DNA of 21,432 nt from Deltaproteobacteria bacterium (GTDB lineage: Bacteria; Desulfobacterota; Syntrophia; Syntrophales; UBA5619), in the NCBI GenBank assembly GCA_026388365.1, contig JAPLJW010000250.1, positions 1 through 21,432 on the forward strand. Reading direction: 5' to 3'. The notes beneath the pieces were generated by a model. It was given only the letters and a program-made list of their open reading frames with translations. It had not been told where the DNA came from and did no database searches. Position 1 is the first letter of the stretch. Each line of letters begins with the position of its first letter. Positions 15,402 to 21,432 of the stretch are shown here, in pieces. A program made the position numbers and the translations under genes.

Positions 15402-17185
15402 TTAGAACAGCCCTTTGACCCTGCCCGTTTCACAGTCAACGTCGATCCGGCGATAGGCCGGATCCGAGGCCGTTCCCGGCATCAGTTTGATCTCGCCGGC
15501 CACCGGCACCAGAAACTTCGCGCCGCCATAGATCAGGATGTCCCGGATCGGGAGCGTCCAGTTCTTCGGCCTCCCCTTGACACCGGGATCATGGGTCAGG
15601 CTGAGGTGGGTCTTGACCATGCAGGTGGCGAAGGTCCGAAGCTCCGGATCGGCCTCGAACCGTTTGGCCTTTTCCAGGGCCGGCGGCGAATAGCTGACCC
15701 CGTCCGCCCCGTAAACCTCCTTCGCGATCTTCTCAACCCGCTGCCGGAGGGGAAGGGCATCCTCATAGAGGAGTTTGAAATTCGTCTTCTCCCCGCAGGC
15801 GTCGATCACGGCTTCGGCCAGGTCCTGCGCACCCTCGCCGCCCTTGAGCCAGTGCTCGGAGAGCGCGACGCGCGACCCCGCCTGCTCCGTCAGGCGCTTC
15901 AAGAGCGCAATCTCCGCCTTCGTGTCCGTATGAAAACTGTTGATGCAGACCACCGGGTTGATCCCCGCCTTCTTGACGGTTTCGATGTGGGCCAGCAGAT
16001 TGGCAAATCCCCCCTCCAGAAACGGGAGGTTCTCGCTGGTGTAGGCCGGATCGAGCTTCTTCCCCGGCGCCACCTGCGGGCCGCCGCCGTGCATCTTCAG
16101 CGCCCGGATCGTGGCGACGATCACCGCGCAGTTCGGAACAAGTCCGCTCAGCCGGCTCTTGATGTTCCAGAACTTCTCGAAGCCGATGTCCGCGCCGAAG
16201 CCGCTCTCCGTCACGTGGTAGTCGGCGAGTTTCAGCGCCACGCGGTCGGCGATGATCGAGCTCTGGCCGACGGCGATGTTCGCGAAGGGGCCGGCATGGA
16301 CAAAGACCGGCTGCCCTTCAACGGTCTGGAGCAGGTTCGGATTGATCGCCTTCACCATCCAGGCGGTCATCGCCCCCGCCACATCCAGGTCGGAGGTGGT
16401 CACCGGCTCCCCCTTCTTGCTGTAGGCCACGATGATCCTCCCCATTCTCTCCCGGAGGTCCCGGAGTCCCGTCGCGACGGAGAGGATCGCCATGATTTCG
16501 GAGCTTACGGTAATGGCAAAACCGGAGTGCATCATGAAACCGTCCATCTTCCCGCCGAGACCGATCACGATATCGCGCAGGGACTGGGCGCAGAAGTCGA
16601 TCGCCCACTTCATCTGGACATTCCGCGGATCGATGTCGAGCCGCCGGAGGTTCTTGGAGGCCAGCATCGCGTCGTCATAACGTCATAATTGGCCTCATGC
16701 TGCATCCGCGAGGTCAGCGCGACCATCGCCAGGTTGTGGGCGTTGGTCACACAGTCGATGTCGCCGGTGAGCCCCAGGGAAAACGGGGTCAGCGGAATGC
16801 ACTGGGAAAGCCCGCCGCCGGCGGCGCTCCCCTTGATGTTGAAGGTCGGCCCCCCCGACGGCTGGCGGATGGCGCCGGTCACCTTCTTCCCGCACTTCGC
16901 CAGCCCCTGCACGAGACCCATCACGGTCGTGCTCTTCCCCTCCCCGAGCGGGGTGGGGGTGATCGCCGTCACGTCAATGTATTTTCCGTCCGGTTTCCCC
17001 GCCAGACGGTTCAGGACCTTCATGAAGTCCACCTTGCCGATATGATGGCCCATCGGAATCAGCTCATCCCCCTCGATGCCCGCCTCCTCCGCGAGCCGGG
17101 AGATGGTCTTCATGTGCTTTTCGGTCTCTTCCGCCACCTGCCAGTCCTGAAGCTTTCTTGGATCAAGATCCGTGATCTGAAACAT
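15402..17185 (-). pseudogene. fhs: Formate-tetrahydrofolate ligase, disrupted by an 8-bp tandem duplication
   Basis: Fhs makes 10-formyl-THF from formate, ATP and THF, the entry step of the methyl branch. From the ATG at 17185 (GGGAGG about 9 nt upstream), codons 1-168 are a good N-terminus, with [11 protein letters not shown] (76-86) and [17 protein letters not shown] (109-125). The frame then leaves the family at ANYD and ends at 16610 as a 191-residue product. The rest of the enzyme continues in another frame ([20 protein letters not shown] to the stop at 15402). TTATGACG is present twice in tandem at the break (16673-16688). Removing one copy restores NYDDAMLAS and gives exactly 591 codons plus stop, a normal family length. 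An assembly error is possible. A 421-residue product could in principle start at the ATG at 16667. Confidence 0.9.
16673..16688. repeat. 8-bp tandem duplication breaking fhs
   Basis: CGTCATAA occurs twice in direct tandem on the plus strand (TTATGACG twice on the coding strand). The second copy is absent from the expected reading frame. Eight bases is not a multiple of three, so it shifts the frame. Confidence 0.9.
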
Positions 17186-17255
17186 TCTTTCAAAACCTCC
17201 CAGTATAATATGATTGTCTACAGGCTTCCCCTTTTTTCTATAAGACAATCCTAAA

Positions 17256-18050
17256 CTACTCCAACCTTCCTTCCCGGAAGGCGCGAATATAATTCCGGCA
17301 GAATTCATCCCGCCCCGATATCAGCCGCCCCGCCACGACGACCGCGGCGAGTTTGGAATCCGTCGGATCGAGGATCGCCGAATCCAGCCCCCTTTCCATC
17401 GCCGCCGCCAGGAAGGTCCGGTGCAGCAGATTTCGGACGGGCAGGCCGTACGAGACGGTGCTGAGACAGCATGTGGTATGCACCCCGTTGAATGTCGTCA
17501 TGATCTGTTCGATGGCGCTCAGCGTGGCGCGCGCCGACTGCGCGTTTGATGAAAGGGAGTATGCCAGCGGTTCGATATACAGGTGATCCAGCGGCACCCC
17601 GGCGTCAGTGATCATTTGAATCAGATGGCCCGCAATGTTCGTTTTGTCCGCTGTCGTCTCGGCGGTTCTGTTCTCCGCCTGACAGGATGCGATGACCCGG
17701 GTCCCATGCCCGATCACGAGACGAATCAGTGCATCCATCCGTGCCGTCTCCAGCGTAATCGCATTGATCATCGGCGTTTTGATCACAATCGGCAGGACCT
17801 TTTCGATGACCGCCGGATTCGGGCTGTCGATACAGAGCGGAATGTCCGTCGCTTCCTGCACGGCCTCGATCACCCAGCGAAGGTGTTTCTCCTCATCCTC
17901 GCCGAAGATCGCCATATTCACATTGATATAATCGGCCCCGGAAACCGCCTGGTCCATGACTTCACTCCGGATGAAGCCCCGGTTTTCGGTCAGAACGGCC
18001 TGCGCGATGTACTTCCGGGTTGCGTCGATCCTGTCACCAATGATCAGCAT
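17256..18050 (-). CDS. AcsE-like methyltransferase paralogue with altered active-site positions
   Basis: A 264-residue paralogue of the downstream acsE, alignable from end to end without gaps (shared MLII.x[24 protein letters not shown], CxxYIxAFREGR.E). D75 (CIDSPNP) and N96 (MINAITLE) are kept. The position of AcsE D160 is Glu (LYIEPLAY), and the position of the catalytic Asn N199 (N198 here) is Thr ([11 protein letters not shown]). D43-A46-G47 of the canonical copy are also N-M-A. It therefore may bind a pterin but is unlikely to be a normal methyl-THF transferase; a different substrate, a regulatory role or decay are options. AAGGA precedes the ATG at 18050. It is the first gene of the operon, 70 bp before fhs. 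Confidence 0.8.
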   Translation of the reverse strand: MLIIGDRIDATRKYIAQAVLTENRGFIRSEVMDQAVSGADYINVNMAIFGEDEEKHLRWVIEAVQEATDIPLCIDSPNPAVIEKVLPIVIKTPMINAITLETARMDALIRLVIGHGTRVIASCQAENRTAETTADKTNIAGHLIQMITDAGVPLDHLYIEPLAYSLSSNAQSARATLSAIEQIMTTFNGVHTTCCLSTVSYGLPVRNLLHRTFLAAAMERGLDSAILDPTDSKLAAVVVAGRLISGRDEFCRNYIRAFREGRLE

Positions 18051-18114
18051 GATCCTTCTCTTTTCATCCGACCATCCACCTTGGCCGCCGGCATCTTTCC
18101 CACCTTTCTATCAC

Positions 18115-18130
18115 AGCAAGGAGAATGCCA
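18115..18130 (-). promoter_or_regulatory. Sigma-54 (-24/-12) promoter for the one-carbon operon
   Basis: The minus strand reads TGGCATTCTCCTTGCT from 18130 to 18115. It matches the sigma-54 consensus TGGCAYRNNNNTTGCW at TGGCA, at the first pyrimidine, at TTGC and at the final W, and has the exact GG-to-GC spacing. The predicted start is near 18105, about 55 nt before the methyltransferase-paralogue ATG. No other element with this spacing was found in the intergenic regions. Confidence 0.7.
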
Positions 18131-18250
18131 AAAATATGCCTTCATGAATCGATTTCCAAAACCCCTGTTCCGCACTGCCCGCACGACCGTTTCTTCCCCC
18201 GGAGACGGTCCAGTAGAAAAAATGAGAGTAAAACAGATTACACTGTTTCG

Positions 18251-18266
18251 TGCACCATCCGGTGCA
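18251..18266. promoter_or_regulatory. NtrC-like upstream activator palindrome
   Basis: TGCACC-ATCC-GGTGCA is a perfect 6-bp-arm palindrome centred about 150 bp upstream of the predicted sigma-54 start, the usual distance for an enhancer-binding protein. The half-sites equal those of the enterobacterial NtrC consensus (TGCACC-N5-GGTGCA), but the spacer is 4 rather than 5. Which activator binds it is not shown. Confidence 0.5.
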
Positions 18267-18556
18267 GACGGATCGAATCGACACTCGTGCAACCGCGAGA
18301 AAAGACAAACGGAATGCTGCAATAAAGTCCTGATCCCGGTTGGTAATGACTTTTGAAGGAAATATTAATTCCCGATGCCACGGCTGTCCCAAAATTAATC
18401 GAATAGATTCGCCTGGCTGCTGAGTTGGTTCTCCTGGCCTGTGTAGCGGACATTTGAAAGTGCTTGATAAATTAGTTCTTTTTCAAAAAGGGTCACACCC
18501 GTTGCCTCACAAATAGATGTGACCGAAGGGGGTGCGTTTTCGTGAAAGATTGGGGC
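18267..18556. other. Intergenic stretch between divergent C1 operon and porin
   Basis: About 290 bp, A/T-richer than the flanking genes, with no open frame that resembles a gene. It lies between the NtrC-like site and the porin promoter and may hold further upstream control sites for either side, but I see no other clear palindrome or promoter. Confidence 0.4.
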
Positions 18557-18585
18557 TTGACATCGCCTCCGAGCGGTGTTAACGT
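18557..18585 (+). promoter_or_regulatory. Putative sigma-70-type promoter of the porin
   Basis: A perfect -35 TTGACA (18557-18562), a 17-bp spacer and TAACGT (18580-18585) as the -10. The predicted start near 18592 gives a leader of about 190 nt before the porin ATG. Confidence 0.5.
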
Positions 18586-18591
18586 CACCAG

Positions 18592-18781
18592 CAATGTCTG
18601 TGAAAGGAGGTGGGATCCCGAGCAGGTATTTCGGTGGCTTTCGGGAACGAAGCAAGGTTCCCCAGTAGGCCTCGGACCGGCGGAAAGCGCGCCGCAAGCG
18701 GCGATGCAAAAGCGTCGGTGGTTTCAAAAAGATGATCCCCATGCCCGTGGGGATCGATCAGACAAAACAGGAGGAAAAAAA
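18592..18781 (+). ncRNA. Structured 5' leader of the porin mRNA (class unknown)
   Basis: Four hairpins can be drawn: TCCCGA (18616-18621) with TCGGGA (18641-18646); GGGAAC (18643-18648) with GTTCCC (18657-18662); CGCCG-CAAG-CGGCG (18690-18703); and GATCCCC (18734-18740) with GGGGATC (18749-18755), just before the AGGAGG at 18769-18774. The first two share GGGA and exclude each other. A 24-codon open frame also starts at 18594 (MSVKGGGIPSRYFGGF...) and ends at 18668. I recognise no Rfam class here; the conserved bases of the GEMM and cobalamin riboswitches are absent. Confidence 0.35.
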
Positions 18782-20182
18782 ATGAAGAAGCTTTTGGTCG
18801 TTTTACTGTCGCTTGGGCTGTTTGCAGCCTTCAGCATTCCGGCCTTCGCCGTAGATGTTAAGATCAGCGGCGAATATCGTATCCGGGGCTGGTACGATAA
18901 CAACCCGTCTATGTTGGATAAAAATACCGCCATTGCAGGGGTCAAACAGAGCTCCGTGGCATTTTTTGATCAGCGCCTCCGCGTCCAGACGGAACTCCAG
19001 ATTGCCGAAGGCCTCACCCTGACAACGCGTTTCGACGCCCTGGAGAAGAAATGGGGCGATACGACGGCCGGAACGGGAACATATAATGCTGGTGGTCCTG
19101 CAGCTGGCGGCGTTGCCGGCGGTGATTCCGAAGGCAGATCCGTCACGGCATCCTCCCTGCAGCAGGAGAATATCGAATTTGAAAGGGTTTACCTGACCTT
19201 CAGAACCCCGATCGGCCTGTGGATGGTCGGGTACCAGAACTTCTCCACCTGGGGTCCGGATACGGGGAACAGCAGCACCACCCGCCCCGGGATCAAGTAT
19301 ATCGTGCCCATCGGCAACCTGATGCTTGTTGCCGCCGTCGAAAAGGCGCTCGAAACGAGCGTGGGTACCACCAATCTGGGAAGCTGGTCGGATGCCGACT
19401 CCAATATCTATGACCTCGGCGCCATCTACAAGTTCCAGGGCGGCGATGCCGGCATTATGTTCCAGAACGTGCAGAATAGCTCCACCAGGACTCTGCCCGC
19501 AGTTCCCAACGCGATGGGACCCTATAAGTTAAACTTTACCGTCGCCAATCCCTATGTGCGGGTGACATCAGGTCCTGTGTTTATCGAAACGGAAGCTGCT
19601 TACTTATGGGGCTCGCAAAAAATGGACCAGCTCGTAGCCGGCGTTCCGGATGTGGATGTTGAAGAGTATGCGTTCTTTGGTCATGCGCGCGTCAATTTGG
19701 CGCCCGTCTACTTCGGCGGCTATTTCGGTTTCGCCACAGGCGACGACCCCAACACCAAAGACAAGTCTGAAGGCGGCTGGCTTAAAACCCTGAAGCTCGG
19801 GCGCGATTTTATGCCCTGCCTGATGCTCTTCAACGATGACTACGCCACGCAGTTCGCTGGCGCGAAAGGCGTCGCGTCCCTGGGTTCCTACATGGACAAC
19901 ATGTACTTCTACCAGGTCTATGTCGGGGCGAAACCCACCAACAAAATGGATATCAAGGCCAGTTACACCTATGCCACCGCAGAGAAGGCCCCCAAGGGCT
20001 ATGTTTCCAAGAAGTACGGTCAGGAAATTGACCTGACGGCCAGCTACAAGATCTACGATAACCTCTCGTACATGATCGGCACCGCCTATTTCATCACGGG
20101 CGACTATTTCAAAGGCACCAATCCGTCGACGCAAACCGACAACGACTACCTGCTGCTCAACAAGCTGACCCTGAACTTCTAA
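18782..20182 (+). CDS. Outer-membrane beta-barrel porin
   Basis: A 466-residue secreted protein. A clear signal peptide MKKLLVVLLSLGLFAAFSIP plus AFA (1-23) precedes VDVKISGEYRIRGWYDNN, a first beta-strand typical of deltaproteobacterial porins. Alternating hydrophobic/polar strands and Gly/Asn-rich loops follow, and the chain ends in LLLNKLTLNF, with the terminal Phe recognised by the BAM complex. The ATG at 18782 has AGGAGG 7 nt upstream and gives the signal peptide at the right place. The open frame extends back to 18542, but that part is the mRNA leader. The substrate is unknown. It is transcribed alone, with its own promoter, leader and terminator, and points away from the C1 operon. Confidence 0.88.
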   Translation: MKKLLVVLLSLGLFAAFSIPAFAVDVKISGEYRIRGWYDNNPSMLDKNTAIAGVKQSSVAFFDQRLRVQTELQIAEGLTLTTRFDALEKKWGDTTAGTGTYNAGGPAAGGVAGGDSEGRSVTASSLQQENIEFERVYLTFRTPIGLWMVGYQNFSTWGPDTGNSSTTRPGIKYIVPIGNLMLVAAVEKALETSVGTTNLGSWSDADSNIYDLGAIYKFQGGDAGIMFQNVQNSSTRTLPAVPNAMGPYKLNFTVANPYVRVTSGPVFIETEAAYLWGSQKMDQLVAGVPDVDVEEYAFFGHARVNLAPVYFGGYFGFATGDDPNTKDKSEGGWLKTLKLGRDFMPCLMLFNDDYATQFAGAKGVASLGSYMDNMYFYQVYVGAKPTNKMDIKASYTYATAEKAPKGYVSKKYGQEIDLTASYKIYDNLSYMIGTAYFITGDYFKGTNPSTQTDNDYLLLNKLTLNF

Positions 20183-20219
20183 GGCGGCTTGTTTCATGAA
20201 GGAATAACCCTTTAAACCG

Positions 20220-20250
20220 GCCCCGGGGAGAGATTCCCGGGGCTTTTTTT
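20220..20250 (+). terminator. Intrinsic terminator after the porin
   Basis: GCCCCGGG (20220-20227), an 8-nt loop GAGAGATT and CCCGGGGC (20236-20243) form a perfect 8-bp GC-rich stem, followed directly by seven T residues (20244-20250). It ends 68 bp past the porin stop codon. Confidence 0.95.
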
Positions 20251-20350
20251 GCGTTTCCCTTTCCATTTCCCCCCGTTCCCCGTCCCCGCTGCGCGGATGA
20301 AAGCCGCCGGCCGTCTCCCTAAATCTTGACCGCCCCGACCAAAACATGGT

Positions 20351-20388
20351 ATGGGCCCCTCAGGGTCTGAGGACTCGGAGGGGCCCAT
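20351..20388. promoter_or_regulatory. 10-bp-arm palindrome in front of the zinc-ribbon gene
   Basis: ATGGGCCCCT (20351-20360) and AGGGGCCCAT (20379-20388) are perfect inverted repeats 18 nt apart. A weak promoter (TTGACC at about 20326, then a TATGGG-like -10 at 20350) would place the -10 and start site inside the left arm, so this could be an operator. It could equally form an mRNA hairpin before the Shine-Dalgarno GGAGG. Confidence 0.4.
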
Positions 20389-20407
20389 CCAGGCAGCGGA
20401 GGATTCC

Positions 20408-20605
20408 ATGCCGATTTACGAATATGAATGCAAATCCTGCGGTCATTCTTTCGAGCAAATCACAAAGGTCGGGGAGGAAGCCCCGACCTGCCCGGCCTGC
20501 GGGGCGGACCGGCCACGGAGGCGGATCGCTCCCTTCCGGACGAACGCCTGGTCCACCTTCCTCGACGGGATGGAAAAGCGGGTCAACCCGGAGAAATACA
20601 GGTAG
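20408..20605 (+). CDS. FmdB-family putative regulatory zinc-ribbon protein
   Basis: A 65-residue protein starting MPIYEYECKSCGHSFEQI, the signature of the FmdB/CxxC_CxxC_SSSS family. One metal-binding pair is CKSC (8-11) and the second CPAC (residues 28-31). The family was named for a gene near formamidase and its function is unproven. I chose the ATG at 20408 because GGAGG is 5 nt upstream and it gives the family N-terminus; an in-frame ATG at 20351 lies inside the palindrome. The stop codon TAG (20603-20605) abuts the GTG at 20606 in front of hflX, so the two genes are probably cotranscribed. Confidence 0.88.
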   Translation: MPIYEYECKSCGHSFEQITKVGEEAPTCPACGADRPRRRIAPFRTNAWSTFLDGMEKRVNPEKYR

Positions 20606-21432
20606 GTGAATTGCGGAATTAGCAAAGGAGCGGCCATCGAAAAGGTCCACGGCAACCTGACCGGCCTCGGGCCGGATGAGATCAAACGGATCGGACAGCT
20701 CTACCGGCGGCGCGTCCCGCCGGAGCGGGTCGTCACCCACGACCTGGCCCGCCAGCTCACGGAGCTTTCCCGGGAGATCAACCGCCAGATCGGCATTCTG
20801 ATCACCCGCCGGGGCGAGATCGCCTTTGTGATCGTGGGATCCCACCACAACATCATCATCCCAAGCCTCGACGGCTTCCGCGCCTCCTCCCGCCGGTTCA
20901 AAGGCCTCCGCCTGATCCACACCCATCTGTCCGGCGAGGGGCTCACGACGGACGACCTCACGGACCTGGCGCTGCTGCGCCTCGATCTCGTCTGTGCGGT
21001 AACCGCCGGCGAGGACGGCCTGCCCGGATTGGCCCACACGGCCCACCTGATTCCCGAAAATCCGGAAGGGCGCTACTGGCTGCTTCTCGACCCCCGGCGC
21101 CCCGCGGAGATGGAGCTCGATTTCACCGCCTTCATCGCTGCCCTTGAAGGGGAGGTCACCAAGCGACAGACGACGCGCAAGGTGGAGGCCGTCGATCGCG
21201 CCATCCTCGTCCGCGTCGAAACGAGGCCCTTTTCCGACAGCGAGGCCTCCATCGCGGAGCTCCGGGAACTCTGCCGAACCGCGGGGGTCGAGGTCTTCGA
21301 CGCGGTCATCCAGCACCGCTCCGAGGTGGACCACCGGTATCTCATCGGCAAGGGAAAACTCTCCGACCTCGTCATCCGGGGGCTGCAGATGGACGCGAAC
21401 CTCCTGATCTTCGACCACGAGCTGACCGCCGC
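20606..21432 (+). CDS. hflX: GTPase HflX, N-terminal part (runs off window)
   Basis: About 275 codons are visible. HflX is a ribosome-associated GTPase that splits stalled ribosomes. The first ~190 residues (GNLTGLGPDEIKRIGQLYRR, RLIHTHLSGEGLTTDDLTDL, ...YWLLLDPRRP) are the N-terminal extension found in longer HflX proteins. They are followed by the core start AILVRVETRPF, VFDAVIQHRSEVDHRYLIGK and LLIFDHELTA. The GTP-binding G1-G4 motifs lie beyond the window. The start is unclear. No ATG exists at the usual N-terminus (M-E-K-V): here that codon is ATC at 20636, with AAAGGAG 5 nt upstream. The nearest standard alternative is the GTG at 20606, which directly follows the fmdB-type stop and lacks a good Shine-Dalgarno sequence. 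Confidence 0.88.
   Translation, partial: MNCGISKGAAIEKVHGNLTGLGPDEIKRIGQLYRRRVPPERVVTHDLARQLTELSREINRQIGILITRRGEIAFVIVGSHHNIIIPSLDGFRASSRRFKGLRLIHTHLSGEGLTTDDLTDLALLRLDLVCAVTAGEDGLPGLAHTAHLIPENPEGRYWLLLDPRRPAEMELDFTAFIAALEGEVTKRQTTRKVEAVDRAILVRVETRPFSDSEASIAELRELCRTAGVEVFDAVIQHRSEVDHRYLIGKGKLSDLVIRGLQMDANLLIFDHELTA

Noticed and set aside
15402..17185. fhs as two separate genes (191-residue and 421-residue products)
   Set aside because: The pieces are complementary halves of one enzyme and the break is an exact tandem duplication; no Shine-Dalgarno sequence precedes the internal ATG at 16667.
18542..18781. N-terminal extension of the porin from 18542
   Set aside because: The signal peptide and an AGGAGG at the right distance fix the start at 18782; the extension would place 80 residues before the signal peptide.
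18592..18781. Cyclic-di-GMP (GEMM) or cobalamin riboswitch in the porin leader
   Set aside because: The conserved GEMM and cobalamin-box bases are not present in order; only generic hairpins can be drawn.
1..21432. CRISPR array, tRNA, rRNA, integrase or transposase genes
   Set aside because: No regularly spaced repeats, cloverleaf-type sequence, rRNA segment or recombinase motif was seen on either strand.

Overview
The window looks like a chromosomal stretch of an anaerobic, GC-rich (about 60% in most genes) Gram-negative bacterium. Genes for the folate (methyl) branch of the Wood-Ljungdahl pathway, a fused MetF/MetV-type reductase, a signal-peptide porin ending in Phe, sigma-54 signalling genes and REP/MITE-like repeats all point to Desulfobacterota, possibly the Syntrophales/Syntrophobacterales side. 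That placement is inference; no rRNA or other marker is present.

Layout. 1-568 (-): N-terminal part of an acetyl-CoA synthetase. Its long leader (569-~890) carries a MITE-like element, an operator-like palindrome and a candidate promoter. 1456-3701 (-): an NtrC-family sigma-54 activator and a small soluble histidine kinase, overlapping by 4 bp. 3885-4380 (-): a decayed TauE/SafE-type exporter gene whose 5' end stops where a markedly AT-richer three-gene ABC importer cassette begins (4389-7139, +; ModA/ModB/ATPase type, molybdate or tungstate inferred). 7273-11526 (-): five maturation genes for selenium-dependent molybdenum hydroxylases (molybdopterin-binding protein, YqeB, XdhC, MocA-type cytidylyltransferase, YqeC), with no hydroxylase gene in view. 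11583-11743: a second MITE-like element with 14-bp perfect terminal inverted repeats, next to a remnant of a UroD-family methyltransferase gene.

12067-18050 (-): one-carbon operon in the order methyltransferase paralogue, fhs, folD, metF-metV fusion, acsE. Together these would convert formate to methyl-THF and pass the methyl group to a corrinoid protein. fhs is broken by an 8-bp tandem duplication. The leading methyltransferase paralogue has lost residues matching two known catalytic/pterin-binding positions of AcsE, while the distal acsE keeps them all. A near-consensus sigma-54 -24/-12 promoter and an NtrC-like palindrome lie upstream of the operon.

18782-20182 (+): an outer-membrane porin behind a ~190-nt structured leader and ahead of a strong intrinsic terminator. 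20408-20605 (+): a FmdB-type zinc-ribbon protein, followed by the 5' part of hflX, which has no ATG at its expected start and runs off the window.

The most interesting reading is of a sigma-54-controlled C1 operon in partial decay or re-purposing (broken fhs, catalytically altered MeTr paralogue, UroD remnant), next to a selenium/molybdenum hydroxylase maturation cluster and an acquired oxyanion importer. Mobile or repeat DNA marks several of the seams.
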